Shown one piece after another: positions 32,487-44,499 of a DNA stretch of 64,000 nucleotides (the stretch's first letter is position 1; every line of letters starts with the position of its first letter). Where the stretch lies: assembly GCA_036346225.1 (NCBI GenBank), contig JARFIW010001177.1, forward strand, positions 1,396,501 through 1,460,500, in the 5' to 3' direction. This DNA comes from Platerodrilus igneus (lineage: Eukaryota > Arthropoda > Insecta > Coleoptera > Lycidae). Made by a program: the position numbers and the translations under genes. Under the pieces are notes generated by a model. It was not told where the DNA came from and made no database searches. It worked only from the letters and a program-made list of their open reading frames with translations.

Positions 32487-33687
32487 CATTTATCTAATAT
32501 TTTATTCAAAATAGTTTTATTTAGTGTGTTCTGTTTGATATATTTTCATTATCTATGTTTAGCATACCTACCTACATTTATAGATATTTTGTTCATGGAT
32601 ATGCTATTTCATCATTTATTTGATTTAAAATATATTTTCAAATGTACTCGTAGTCGTATTAAGTGTATATTACGCAGAATATTTTTGCTAATAAAGCTTT
32701 TACTAAAAGGGTACAAGAAATTTGAGGCAAATTTTATAGATGGAGCATAATGAGTGCATTCTGTATAATATATGTTTTGATAAAAAATTTCAAAAATTAA
32801 AATTTATGCTATATTGATTCATATTTTATTACTATAATTAGAAGTAAGCAAGAAATTCAGAGATGTACAAAATTTTTATCACTGGACGGATCATAACAAG
32901 TTTTGAACGAGTGCTCTATTTTTATATCCACCATCTACCTTATGGCATTTTCTCCTCTTAAATGATTGATAACGTTTTAGGTTCAGACACAAACAATAAT
33001 CAAAATTTCTTTTAAGGAGAGATATTGGATAACCAAGAAATTGGACAAAACCACAAGAAAATCATTAGTCAGGACAGATTCTGCCTTGGGAAACGTATAA
33101 AGATTTAAAGTGCCGAAGGTTTTAAATAATCAAGGCTAGTCTAAAATAAAGTGAGGACACCATGTCCAATCCTAAAAAAAACAGTTTGAGAATGCGTTTA
33201 ATTTATCTCGTGACTAGCATTCAAGTTGTGCTCCAAATCATTCTTGGCATTTTTGTTTAAACATTATATTTTAAGAATTTGCTCAAACAAATAAACCCTG
33301 TTATTGGTTAGATATCTAATGCTTTCAGTATTTCAGAAACTTATATAGATTTTCGTACACAAATCGACTGAAGGTTGTTTCAAAATTGGCAGAGTTGTCT
33401 CATAGCTTTGAATTCACAACATTCTCGTCTACTAAACAGCATCACATCAATTTTCCGTAGAAATAATTAAAAATACAGTGGAGCCAATACTTTTACCAGT
33501 CATTAACTTATCCGAATCAGCAAGTTGTACAAACCTGAAACAATTAAACAGATCTATAATGAATTATAAAATTAAAATATGTGCTACTATTTAATTTTAG
33601 TAAGAATTGAAAATAAATTGAAGATAAGGTACACATTGAGATAATACAGTTTCGAGAATAGCTACAAGTAACACAATACATTTAGGT

Positions 33688-33689
<2 letters not shown>
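32487..33689. other. unassigned AT-rich flank of element B
   Basis: Should be the continuation of the DNA flanking transposase copy 2. No gene recognised. The 74-residue frame at 32,526 is low-complexity and has no known motif. Confidence 0.4.

Positions 33690-33735
<46 letters not shown>
33690..33735. repeat. (TA)n microsatellite
   Basis: An uninterrupted AT dinucleotide run. Further arrays of the same kind lie at about 35,147-35,180, 36,437-36,475, 37,661-37,691, 45,783-45,823, 49,095-49,132, 60,877-60,900 and 63,059-63,091, and separate LTR-type insertions. Confidence 0.95.
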
Positions 33736-33736
<1 letters not shown>

Positions 33737-33916
33737 CATATCTTAACATAAATTTAGCATTATCCACACAAATATATTAATTACAGTTTAAATTAGTATA
33801 CTGTATAGGCTGTATACGTTCTATAATAAATATTTAATCGCCGTACTAATTATTAGCTATGGCATATAAAACAAGTACAGAGCAACGCCTCCAAAATCCT
33901 ACTATATGAGTTTTAT

Positions 33917-34025
33917 GTCTGTCGGTCTGTCGATCCGAAGGTCAGTCGGTCTGTCGGTACGTCGGTTCGTCTGTCAGTCGGTCCGTCGGTCCATCGGTCC
34001 GTCAGTTTGTCGGTCCCTCAGTCTA
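33917..34025. repeat. GTCGGTCT/GTCGGTCC minisatellite
   Basis: Around two dozen imperfect GTCNGTCN tetramers in a row, directly before the tRNA-like sequence at 34,026. It is the reverse-complement type of the GACGGACA array at 10,038-10,080. Confidence 0.8.
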
Positions 34026-34210
34026 GCGGCTCCGTGATGTAGTTGGTATGCGTGAGACTACAATTCCCAAGGTCCCGTGTTCAAATCCCGACATGGTCCG
34101 CTTGAAAAATATTAGGCGAGCATTTCTCATAAAAATACGCCCTCGTTCGGATGAGAGATAAAATGGAGGTCCCGTGTGTAAGTGTTGTCACGCACGTTGA
34201 AAATCTCTAC
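34026..34210 (+). repeat. tRNA-derived SINE candidate
   Basis: 34,026-34,101 resembles a tRNA: the ends GCGGCTC and GGTCCGC pair at six of seven positions, with an A-box-like GATGTAGTTGGTATGCG, an anticodon-like arm, and a B box GTGTTCAAATCCC. The T arm is distorted by about three extra bases, so it is not a working tRNA. A following GGTCCCGTGTGT...CACGCACGTTGAAAATC block resembles the body of tRNA-SINEs. No tail or target duplication was found. Confidence 0.45.
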
Positions 34211-34929
34211 TTTGTTTGGAACAGCAAGGGTTCGGCAAAATTTGAAATTTCCAGATAAAAAAACTCGCTTCCCGGCCAAAGTAGTATCTTCGGGTGGAGC
34301 ATTAAAAAATCAAATGTTTAGGTCCCTCGGTCCGTCGGCCCGTATTTCTGTTGGCCTGCCGTTTGTTGTCTGGACATTCTGCAAACTTGATTTTTCGACG
34401 ATATCTTTGATAGCCAAATATCTACCGCCATACATGGATCTGTCCTTATAAAATACAGACCGTGCTTTGAAAGACAAGATTGTATACAACATCTTCTTAC
34501 CGAAGATATATGTTGTAAAGCCGCCCTACAAATGCTTTCTGTGCTAGTATGAGTTAACTTGGTGGTTCCAGCATCCAGCCAATGGAGAAATGCAGCCGCA
34601 TTTTCCCAATCCTAAGATGATACCAACACGAGGCTGATAGCTCAAGGTAAAGTTATCTGTTTTTGTAATTTTTGATGCTGCTGTGAAGAATAGACTTTTC
34701 ATTTGCTGTTATTACTTATGATTATTTAGTAAATTATCAGTACCACGTTAGATAACTCACATTCATTATGCACGAGAGAATATGTAATCATTCTATAAAT
34801 CAAAAATTAGTTAATCAAAGTTTAGGTTAGAGTCCGTTTTTAACTGTTTCTTTTGTCTTTTTAACATAAACATTCTCATTATAAAAGCATTAGTCGATTT
34901 CGTTTTTCTCTTTAAAAATACAAAAAGTA

Positions 34930-35122
34930 TTAGAAAAGAGGGGTAAACTATTTGTTATCGTAGCGTTGTGCACTCTGTGTGAATTAGACTGAGCTAGTCG
35001 TGGCATAATTAAAGATATTAAAAGACACAGAGCGGTGGCGGACAGCAGGAAATTGGACGTTTATAACATCGGCGTGCAGCGTTAACATATTGAATTGAAT
35101 GGCGACCCGACCGTGAGGCTAG
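34930..35122 (+). mobile_element. LTR end with primer-binding-site-like sequence
   Basis: TGGCGACCCGACCGTGAGG at 35,097 reads like a retrotransposon primer-binding site next to an LTR end. TGGCGACCC is also present, on minus, beside the gypsy LTR at 42,942. The internal region is lost at the (TA)n array starting near 35,140. Confidence 0.4.
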
Positions 35123-35145
35123 AACATTAAGAAATATCAATATAT

Positions 35146-35184
<39 letters not shown>

Positions 35185-35185
<1 letters not shown>

Positions 35186-36433
35186 GTGAAGTTAACTCTG
35201 GAACGTGCCTGAAATCATGCCCCACTGTTGGGCTGCATAAATACTGTAAAACTTTGGCTCTAACTACTCTATTTTTTCTCTCTAACACGTGCCCCACAAA
35301 TTGGGCTGACATAATATTGTGTATCTGAATTTGAATCTTTACCCTCGGCGGCTCCTAAAAATGCTTATCACCAAATTTCCTAAATTTACTATTGACACCT
35401 GCTGTTACATCCAAAAGCTTTCTCGCAATATCCCCATGCTGAAACCTACATAGACATTCACACCAATCACACACTCAAAACTAACTCAATTGACCAAATA
35501 TATCACACACTATTTAAATTAGATCCATAGTACATTTTAAAACACCATTTCCTTAGGTACATCCATAAAGGTCAATAATTTTATAACAATAATCATGCAA
35601 GTTGATAAACTTTTAAACACATATACTTTTATTTAAAGTAAGAGTGCATTCCTTATACCTTACGTTACCCTTTTGGTCTTAGCATGAGCTCATAATAAAA
35701 TCTACAACTGTGCATATAAATTTACTGCACTATCAAATATCAATAAACCCTCTATACCTTTTGGTTATCTGTAAATTCATTAATTAGTTTCAAAGATCAT
35801 TTTCCTTTTAAAGTCCCATAAATGTCTGTTCACAAAATATCAAATAATAATAAAAACACAACACACTCCTATCCAAATAAACACAAACACTATAAAAATA
35901 TTCACCACTCAATGTTCTATTCTATCGCCTACCTGGTTTTTATCTTCTAAGTGTGCTCCCCCATCTAGCTCCTTGAAGATGCTGCCGCCTAGTAGATAGC
36001 CAGTCCATCAGCTAACTCCCTGGTCCAATTACTATATCCGCCATGCATACCGCTGCTTACAATTTCCACTCCAAAAATTCCAATCTCCTAACTTAACTCT
36101 TATTATTCAAACATCGCTTTTCTGTATCATCCAAACACTTTCAAACTTTAATTTTCGTGCATTCCAATACCAAACTTAACAACCTTGTACTTACCTACCA
36201 CTTTAACGTTTTACCACAAATATGCTTTAAAAGATTTTCGAGAATTTTAGGAACGGGTATACAAGTGTACGTGCTAATTTAAGACAGGGGGGGGGTGCAA
36301 ATTTTACTTATATAATCACTGGCAGAGAGGTGCCAAGCTCTCTTTCTTTTTCGTTCTGATTTCATCCAGCATTGGTGATAATAGTTACTTTCTAGTGAAC
36401 TAGTGCAAGTTAATAAAATTTTATGTAGAAGCT

Positions 36434-36436
<3 letters not shown>
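35185..36436 (-). mobile_element. LTR-like segment, reverse orientation, between TA arrays
   Basis: Read on minus it carries a GCCCAAC-GTGGGGC block (about 35,219-35,233) and other features similar in order to the solo LTR at 45,824-47,791, including a GAGCTCA block near 35,688. Flanked by (TA)n on both sides. Strongly diverged and no coding frame. Confidence 0.4.
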
Positions 36437-36475
<39 letters not shown>

Positions 36476-36479
<4 letters not shown>

Positions 36480-37658
36480 ATGGATTCAAAGGGTTAAATT
36501 TGGGAGGCAATTTTAGTGTATAAATACCGAAAGAAAATTAATATCGCTCTCTTTTGTTCTCTTTACTTTCGCATCGCTTAACTACGTATAATAATCGACC
36601 GACGTTATAGTAAAGGCTTGTGAGTATTAAAAATTTGTATAATTCAGTAAAAATAGTATTAAGGTATTTGGGGCTTTATAGTTATTAACGCGAGTAGTGG
36701 CAAGTGATTTAAATTAACTGAGGTCCAACGAATACCTAACCAAGCTAAAAAATTAATAAAGCAATAAACAAGTGTAATATACATGTATTTGGATGTTGGA
36801 ATGGTATGGTAACTGGGTAGCACGGACTGAGTTATCATCTATAAATATCTGTTGGAGCAACGCGCATAATCACGAAGCCAGGGGTTCTGGAATATAAAAA
36901 CATCATCGACGGAGATGGAGTCTTGAAGCATTTTCCAGGTAACACATTTTGAATTTGCTGTTATTTGATAAACTGTTGGAATTATTTGTGATGTGCGAGT
37001 GAACTTTGATGGTTATTTTTGGTTATTTAACGTATTGGAAAGATACGTGCACTAGACTATTTTTAGGGTATTTTGAATATTGAACAAAAGGTGTACGTAA
37101 AGCTTATTAAATTTCACGGTGAATTTAAATTTAATTGTTAAGGGTACATGGGTTTATTAATTTTGTAGTAATGGTATGCAAGGTGGAAAGCATACATTAA
37201 TAAACTGGATTATTATGAGCTCATCATACTCCAGTGTGCAGTAATAAATAAAGATAAGGTATTATTTGGGGCCCATTTTCTCCTGTTGTATTAAATGTGT
37301 TTGCAATTAAAATTTAAAAACAAGGACTTTACAAAAATAGCATTTATTGCGTTGTAACTATAGCACCGAACTGTACATATTTGAATAATTGTTTGTAAAT
37401 AGCGGTAAAATAAAGATTGTATGATTGTTGTATTATTTTATGATTTTATTGAATGGTGTGTGAATGGGAAGAAAGAATGATTGTAAATTTAGGTATCCGA
37501 GAAGAGGCACAGCTGAGCTAGCCAGGGAAGCTGCTGAAAATATTGTGTTGCAGCAGAATAATCCGGGTAAGAAATTTTTTTTAGAAATTTTTTTATATTT
37601 TTGAAAATTATTTTTTTTTACACTGGCAAGGTCCAGAGTTTAAATACCCTTTCCACAG

Positions 37659-37660
<2 letters not shown>
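36476..37660 (+). mobile_element. solo LTR between TA arrays
   Basis: Begins TGTTATGGATTC and ends TTTCCACAGCA (TG...CA ends) with ATAT on either side. It shares with 45,824-47,791 a GAGCTCA-CATACTCCAG block, TTGTTGTATTATTTT and GAGCTAGCNAGGGAAGC. The two are diverged copies of one LTR family. No coding content. Confidence 0.6.
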
Positions 37661-37691
<31 letters not shown>

Positions 37692-37694
<3 letters not shown>

Positions 37695-39833
37695 TGTGAA
37701 ACCACCAAAATCCGGGTACTCCGCTTTTCGAATCGAGCCCCTACGAATTGGATGTCCAGAATGCTGTGAATCCTACAAAAAGCTATTCATTACCTTAACT
37801 GTGTTGGTCCATTGACTTTCTTCTGTTAATCGCCTCGGCTGCTCCTCTAGATAGCTTTCATCCTCATACATAAAAAACAAACACATTCCTACCACAAACA
37901 TCAACGTCAACTCTATTTACATCAATATTCACAATACATTAAAATTTCAAAATTAATATTCAGCATAAATTTTAATATCGGAAAATTGCAAAATTAAATT
38001 TATTATCATTTTAATGTGCATCCAGAATTAAAGTCCTTGTAGGATGCCTACTAATTACTATAACAATATATGCAGAGTACAAAGGAGCATCTACCACCCT
38101 TTACGTTAATTAACCAGGTTCGTCTAATTGAGCTCAAAGACATACCCATATTTTTATCATAATCCAGAACATCAATACTAAATACCCTTTCTACTTAAAC
38201 AAGCAAATTTCACCTTAAAATTAAAATATTATTGTTAGTACAATTTCACTACTGTCCATTTTAAATAAACAAATTAGAAAGTTATTCAACACACACCAAA
38301 ATCTCAAAGTTCAAACAAAATAGTATAATTTACCTGAAGGTTACTTGCACTCGTAGCTTCAATGTACATCGTCCCTTTTGTTAATCACACCATTCCAACT
38401 GGGTTATATTTACGGCTTCTGATTCTCAACGCTTTAAAAATTTTCTCCATCACCATTTATTTAAAGTTGTTTCAGGGCTTTTCCGGAACTCCTCTGTGTA
38501 TATCTGACCCTTGTTTCGTGGATCCAGACACGTTTATGCACCATTTAAGTATTAATACCCTCGAAAAATAACAAAGAACTTCATACTTCTTTCACCAATA
38601 TACGCCAAAACTGCCTACTTTTGTGTATTTATTTGTCATAGTAAATTTTACCAATTGGTACAGTGATACTAAATTTTATTACCTTGTATCTAAGTGCACT
38701 CAAGTACATTCATGTTAGCACGTAAATAACAAACTGTTTTAAATCACCAAAATATACGAGCAAACTTTAAATTATTCTATCAAACTAAAATGCACTGTTT
38801 AACGTCTTGAATCAAGTCGCGGATGTAAGAGAGCTTTTAACGCATCGAATAGTCAAAAGTCTAAGAGAGCGAAATTTATATTACCACCGGTATATATAGC
38901 GGATAGCCGGCACGTCGCTTTTGTCCTCAAAACAGACAATTCTAAAGAATTTCGCACGCTATGTTCCCATTCCGTAGCTCGCGCGTCGGTTTTTACGAAT
39001 TTTGTACTCACCCCAGTTAAATCTCAGAAAATTTCCACACGGCACGCAACGTCTGAGAATACCTAATTAAATTTTATACAGAAATGTTATTTCTACCTCT
39101 CAATTTTGCCTTTTACTTTCAACCAATCGCAACCCCATGACGTTGCTCTACTCACGCCTTTTACTATATGTGTCTCGGTCTTGTGCATATTATCTGTCTC
39201 TATCTAACCCGTTCTTATTGATGCAAATTGATATTCTTTATTATCGATTATTTTAGTCCATGTGGAGTGTGAAATATCCCACCTTTAGCATTTCTCGTAA
39301 CTATTATGGGATGGTTTCTCCAAGATTCTTTGAAACCATTTGTTATCTACAAAATTTTCGCCATACGTGACATTTAAACTACGCAGGTGTTCAAACATAA
39401 TATTAATTCTCAGAGCTTTATTTTCTGGTATTTTAATCTTGGATTTTCACAGGCTTTTATGCTTATTATTAATAATGGTTTAATTAACTCCAATTAAAAT
39501 AATACCCTTTTAATTTTTAGTGAATCCTAATTAAATATTCAATTAATATCAGTACATTTTGTTTAATACCGGTTACTTAAAATTGAGTTAATTAATATAA
39601 ATTTTTGCACGTACTTTCTATTTGTTTCTTACGTAGAGTTTGTTAATACTGTTTCTTTTGATATAAAGCGTCTTGTACATGATTTAAATCTCTTATTTTT
39701 ACTGAAACGACCGAATTTTTATGCTTCACGGTTTTATAATAAAGCGTATTATCTAATAAAATTCCTTATACACGGTGATTAAAATTATTTGATGTGATTA
39801 TTTAATTTTCTACCCTGGTCTAAATATGAGTAT
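37692..39833 (-). mobile_element. gypsy LTR, left copy (3' LTR)
   Basis: About 2.14 kb starting TGCTGTGAAACCACC and ending near GAGTAT. It matches 42,942-43,948 and the solo LTR at 60,901-63,058 nearly base for base in its first kilobase. Short frames inside (for example 38,362-38,571) are chance. Confidence 0.8.
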
Positions 39834-39929
39834 TTTCCCCCTATTTGAATACAAATAATCCCACTTATTTGAATGCAAATATAAAGCATTTAGACCAAAA
39901 AAAAATTACAAAAGATTGCCTATTTCTCT

Positions 39930-40460
39930 CTACTCTTATCTATCTAACTTACCTACCTTATCTCCAATTCAAAAAAGTATTTACACCTATCCTATATCCC
40001 TATCCTATTCCTAACTCTCACCTAATTCTATAAACTGAAATTATCCCTAACTTCATCCTACTTATCCATCTAATCCTATATACATCCTATATACCTATCC
40101 TATTCCTAACTTTTAACTAATCTTCACTATACTTTACTTCATCCTACCTAATCCTATATACCTATCCTATTCCTAACTTTATTCCTAACTCTCCACTAAT
40201 CTTATATGAAATATCTACACTTAACCTATCTTATTTTCTTCCTACATTTAATTTTCCTTCTCATCCTATATACCTATTTCTAACTATCTCCCCTATTTAT
40301 CCTATACCTAGCTATATTTTCTATAAACACTTACTGCTACTCTTCTATATACACCTATTTCTATCCCTATCCTATTTAAATCTAACTCTCTTCTTGACCC
40401 TCCAAGTCTTTCTTCTAACCATCCTAATACTCTTCATCCCTATTTCTCCCCCTTCTATAT
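39930..40460. repeat. C/T-rich minisatellite inside gypsy element
   Basis: Imperfect repeats of CCTATATACCTATCCTATTC and CTAACTTT-type words on plus. It fills the place where the rest of pol should lie. The C-terminal part of the frame at 40,372-40,728 is translated from this repeat. Confidence 0.7.
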
Positions 40461-40728
40461 CTATACTTATCATCCCTATTATCTCACATACAATAAACTT
40501 ATCATCCCTATTATCCTGACTCTTAAATACTGCTTCTTCTTCAGTCCCTACACTTGTCTGTTTCTCATTTACTATTTTTTTCATTTCTGCCGACAAACCA
40601 AACGATACTCCTTTAAAATTATCGATTTTTCCCTCTATGGAAAATTCTATGTACCTTCTAGAATTCTTATGTAATGGAATCCGCCAGAATGAATTCCTTA
40701 AATCTACTTTACTAAAATAAACTTGCAA
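40372..40728 (-). pseudogene. gypsy reverse transcriptase fragment
   Basis: Residues 1-45 include VYFSKVDLRNSFWRIPLHKN and YIEFSIEGK, the first catalytic-D motif region of Ty3/gypsy reverse transcriptase. After about residue 48 the frame runs through repeat DNA and no longer resembles the enzyme. It is one frame away from the protease ORF, which it overlaps by 25 nt. The fingers part of the enzyme and everything after the first motif are deleted. Confidence 0.65.
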
Positions 40729-41309
40729 CTTAAACTCGTCAAAAATAATTCTGCCTTCACCTGCTCCTGATATGCTGCTGTTGCTTCTACCCCCACTAAT
40801 TCTGCATTTTCTTGTATTAAAGCTTGAACCTCTACTCTCCTATCCTCTGGACATCTTATCGTGTTGATCTGTTTACCTTCATCATCCTCTACCTCTACTA
40901 CATTAATACTAAACCCCGTGTTATCCTCTGTGACTTCATAACTGCCCTTCCATGGCACTACCCTATCATTAATCCTTACTACCTTCCTTTCCATATCTAT
41001 CAAAACCCCTAACTTCATCATACAGTCAACACCTAAAATGCTCTGAAACTTCAGTCCAGGTACAATTACAAACTCCTGTTCACAGCTTAAACCTCCTATA
41101 TCTATCCTAAGCACCACAACACTATTTACTACAGCAAACTTCTTTTTATTTGGAGCTACTAAATGGCTACGCTTTATAGGCATAATTCTATCACAAACCT
41201 TATCCCTAATTTTGCTGACGAATTCCTCCGATATTAAACTCGCCTCTGCCCCAGTATCAAGTAATACTTCTACATTATTCTCAAAAGTTTCTAAATTAAT
41301 AATTGGCAA
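40704..41309 (-). CDS. gypsy aspartic protease region
   Basis: A retropepsin-type domain with VEVLLDTGAEASLISEEF holding the active-site DTGA, followed by HLVAPNKKKF and SILGVDCMMKLGV (flap and ILG-D motifs). The called start is arbitrary: the frame is open upstream to the end of gag, which lies in another frame. A run of five T's directly before the gag stop (41,414-41,420) would allow a -1 shift, which fits Gag-Pol expression in this group. After the domain, QALIQENAEL resembles the linker to reverse transcriptase. Confidence 0.7.
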   Translation of the reverse strand: MPIINLETFENNVEVLLDTGAEASLISEEFVSKIRDKVCDRIMPIKRSHLVAPNKKKFAVVNSVVVLRIDIGGLSCEQEFVIVPGLKFQSILGVDCMMKLGVLIDMERKVVRINDRVVPWKGSYEVTEDNTGFSINVVEVEDDEGKQINTIRCPEDRRVEVQALIQENAELVGVEATAAYQEQVKAELFLTSLSCKFILVK

Positions 41310-41413
41310 ACATAAATTTTCCTTAGTTTCTGGCTCTACTTCCTCCTCAATTTTGAAAAATTCACGTGGATGTTCATATACATTTACACTGAAATCTAGT
41401 GGTCTGTCGCGTT

Positions 41414-42796
41414 CTAAAAATCCTGTCCAGGTCTGTTTTCCCTACTTGGTCCTGGTCTAGCCGTCACCTCAGCGTATGTCCTAGGCGTTTCCACTCGTTC
41501 CGTGTCTGTATTAGCAGTCCCGCTCATGTCTGGTGAACTATTCATTCTGGTAGGTCCCGGTCTCGGTGCAGGTCCCCTTCCTAAACTATTACTCCTAACA
41601 TATGGTCGTCTCTGTTCCCAATTCTGTCGCTGGTATCCGTAACTATTCCCCCGTCTAGCGTAATTGTCCCGCCTATTGTCAAACCTAACTGTGTTGATCT
41701 GTCTTTCCCTGTTATCCCGAGGTCGTCCACTACTTACGTCGTCGTACCTCTGCAAGTATTCTAGAAACATTTCTCTGTCCACTATGTTCTGTAGTGCTAC
41801 GTGTTGTCTTATGTCTACCTCGAAGTGTCGTGATAAATACTTGATAATTTGTCGGTCCGTCAGTGGTGGGTTCAGTTGCTTTGCTATGCTATACTTGCGT
41901 ATAGCATATTGCTCCCTACTTCCTGAAAATTCTCCCTTAAATTTCCCTGTGATTAAGTCGTCTCGTACCTGGTCTTGTCTGTGGTCACTCCAGTAGTGCT
42001 TTAAAAATTTGTTTTCAAAGTCCGTGTAGGTGTCTATGTCCTGTCCAACTAAATTGTACCATGCTTCCGCATTGTCCTTTAATAAAGCCTTTATCGTATT
42101 CAGTTTAGTCTGTTCGTCAAATAAATTTCCCACTAGATTTCTTACACTATTAATAAAAATTTGTGGATTTACCCTGTTATCGCCATAAAACTTCATGTGT
42201 TGGTCCAATGATACTCCACCTGTAGAAAATCTGGGACCATCCCCAGTTAAATTTGACATGTTGTATTTGATATTACTAACTTCGCGTTCTACCCTGCCTA
42301 ACTGATCCCTACATGAGTCCGTTACTTCAGTCATTTTTATATTAATCTCTTCTTCACAAAAAATGCGTACTTCGGACCTTAAATGTCCCATTTCCTGTCG
42401 AATACCTGTAATATCACGCTCATTTTTTTCAACCCTATTTTCAACCTCCCCCATTTTTACGGTAAGACTATTTTTAAATTCTGAAACTTCTTGATTCGTC
42501 TTATCTATTTTCTGACTAATTTCCTCTAACTTCCTGTTCGATTGTTCACTCATTTGCTCAAATTTTCGATTTGAGTCCTCTCTCGCTCTATTCGATTCAT
42601 CCCTAGCTCTATTAGCTTCATCGTTCATTCTCTCTAGCATTCTCATTATCATCTCGTTTCCTTGATCCCCTGATTCCGTCCTCGACTGATCTCTACTGCC
42701 TCCAGCTTCTTCCATTTTAGAATTGTTCTCACACAATGCACTATCGTCACTTCCAATTTCCACTCCTTGACTCCTTAACCACTCTTTTCTCTGCAT
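41414..42796 (-). CDS. gypsy Gag
   Basis: A 460-residue open frame. N-terminal 45-150: strongly charged heptad-like coiled coil with repeats of ARDESNRAREDSNRKFEQ type. About 205-365: Retrotrans_gag-like helical domain (MKFYGDNRVNPQIFINSVRN, AEAWYNLVG, KFLKHYWSDHRQDQVRDDL). The C-terminus is rich in R, G and P without a CCHC knuckle, which could serve RNA binding instead. Forms the virus-like particle of the retrotransposon. The intact frame in an otherwise deleted element suggests recent activity or trans-mobilisation. Confidence 0.8.
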   Translation of the reverse strand: MQRKEWLRSQGVEIGSDDSALCENNSKMEEAGGSRDQSRTESGDQGNEMIMRMLERMNDEANRARDESNRAREDSNRKFEQMSEQSNRKLEEISQKIDKTNQEVSEFKNSLTVKMGEVENRVEKNERDITGIRQEMGHLRSEVRIFCEEEINIKMTEVTDSCRDQLGRVEREVSNIKYNMSNLTGDGPRFSTGGVSLDQHMKFYGDNRVNPQIFINSVRNLVGNLFDEQTKLNTIKALLKDNAEAWYNLVGQDIDTYTDFENKFLKHYWSDHRQDQVRDDLITGKFKGEFSGSREQYAIRKYSIAKQLNPPLTDRQIIKYLSRHFEVDIRQHVALQNIVDREMFLEYLQRYDDVSSGRPRDNRERQINTVRFDNRRDNYARRGNSYGYQRQNWEQRRPYVRSNSLGRGPAPRPGPTRMNSSPDMSGTANTDTERVETPRTYAEVTARPGPSRENRPGQDF

Positions 42797-42941
42797 ACGT
42801 TCTAATCACTCTCACACACTCTAAAATACTCCTAAATTTATGCACACACAGAAACTCTCTCTCTCAGATCGCCAGTTTCCTGGAATAAAATCACAAAAAT
42901 TTTATTTGGAACTCGAGCCTCACTTTTGGGTCGCCAAAGAA

Positions 42942-43948
42942 TGCTGTGAAACCACCAAAATCCGGGTACTCCGCTTTTCGAATCGAGCCCCTACGAATTG
43001 GATGTCCAGAATGCTGTGAATCCTACAAAAAGCTATTCATTACCTTAACTGTGTTGGTCCATTGACTTTCTTCTGTTAATCGCCTCGGCTGCTCCTCTAG
43101 ATAGCTTTCATCCTCATACATAAAAAACAAACACATTCCTACCACAAACATCAACGTCAACTCTATTTACATCAATATTCACAATACATTAAAATTTCAA
43201 AATTAATATTCAGCATAAATTTTAATATCGGAAAATTTCAAAATTGAATTTATTATCATTTTAATGTGCATCCAGAATTAAAGTCCTTGTAGGATGCCTA
43301 TTAATTACTATAACAATATATGCAGAGTACAAAGGGAGCATCTACCACCCCTTTACGTTAATTAACCAGGTTCGTCTAATTGAGCTCAAAGACATACCCA
43401 TATTTTTATCATAATCCAGAACATCAATACTAAATACCCCTTTCTACTTAAACAAGCAAATTTCACCTTAAAATTAAAATATTATTGTTAGTACAATTCC
43501 ACTACTGTCCATTTTAAATAAACAAATTAGAAAGTTATTCAACACACACCAACATCTCAAAGTTCAAACAAAATAGTATAATTTACCTGAAGGTTACTTG
43601 CACTCGTAGCTTCAATGTACATCGTCCCTTTTGTTAATCACACCATTCCAACTGGGTTATATTTACGGCTTCTGATTCTCAACGTTTTAAAAATTTGCTC
43701 CATCACCATTTATTTAAAGTTGTTTCAGGGCTTTTCCGGAACTCATCTGTGTATATCTGAACCTTGTTTAGTGGATCCAGTCATGTTTACGAACCATTTA
43801 ATTATTAACACCCCCGAAAAATAACAAAGAACTTCATACTTCTTTCACCAATATACGCCAAAACTGCCTACTTTTGTGTATTTATTTGTCATAGTAAATT
43901 TTACCAATTGGTACAGTGATACTAAATTTTATTACCTTGTATCTAAGT
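42942..43948 (-). mobile_element. gypsy LTR, right copy, cut by Penelope-like element
   Basis: First 1.0 kb of the LTR, ending after CTTGTATCTAAGTG where the left LTR continues with CACTCAAG. The remaining half is not found after the Penelope-like element, so the insertion was accompanied by loss. Confidence 0.75.
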
Positions 43949-44369
43949 GTACGAACAACATGAAGGCACAGCAATGGGAAATAGCTTATCACCTTTCATA
44001 GCAAATTTATTTATGTCTCGTTTTGAAACCGAGTTAAAAGAAAACTCCAAATACTTCCCAAGAATATGGTTAAGGTACGTGGATGATATTTTTGCAGTTT
44101 TTGACACTTCTAAATCAAATGTTGATGATTTTCTTAAAGAAATGGATTCAAAATTTCAAGGCATAAAATTTACGTATGAACTAGAGAATAATGGACAATT
44201 ACCCTTTTTAGATACATTAGTAATTAGAAATGGTAATAAATTAGAATTTGACATTTATAGAAAAGAAACCAATGTAAATCGCTTTATTTTGTCTTCCTCT
44301 AATCATAGCATACAACATAAGTTGGCTTCATTTAACTTTTTAATTAATAGATTATTGAATTTCCTTTAA
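43947..44369 (+). pseudogene. Penelope reverse transcriptase, C-terminal part
   Basis: 140 residues with HEGTAMGNSLSPFIANLFM and the catalytic YVDDIFAV, followed by the ENNGQLPFLDTLVIR thumb-side block typical of Penelope-like reverse transcriptases. The first motifs are missing. The frame ends at 44,369 with a premature break before the endonuclease. Confidence 0.8.
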
Positions 44370-44499
44370 ATAAAAACAGATTTAATAAGGAATTTGCTCT
44401 TATTAAACAAATAGCGAATTACAATGGTTTCTCTTCTGATATTATAGATAATATTTTTAGAAAGTGTAAAATAGGATCAACATCCGTAAATCAACGACT

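Larger units (their letters stand above)
37692..43948 (-). mobile_element. Ty3/gypsy element, internally deleted and truncated
   Basis: Minus-strand element with its 5' LTR at the right (42,942 on), a primer-binding-like TGGCGACCC beside it, gag, protease, a scrap of reverse transcriptase and its 3' LTR at the left. Most of reverse transcriptase, RNase H and integrase is missing and replaced by C/T-rich repeat DNA (39,930-40,450). The 5' LTR is cut at 43,948 by a Penelope-like element. Non-autonomous, yet gag is a long open frame. Confidence 0.8.

Noticed and set aside
34026..34101. A functional tRNA gene
   Set aside because: Acceptor stem pairs well but the T arm has extra bases and mismatches and the D arm is poor; better explained as a SINE head.
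36437..36475. (TA)n arrays as origins or promoters
   Set aside because: Plain microsatellites; the interesting point is their role as insertion sites.
38362..38571. 69-residue ORF, also seen at 43,615-43,824
   Set aside because: It lies inside the gypsy LTR and repeats only because the LTR repeats; no protein motif.
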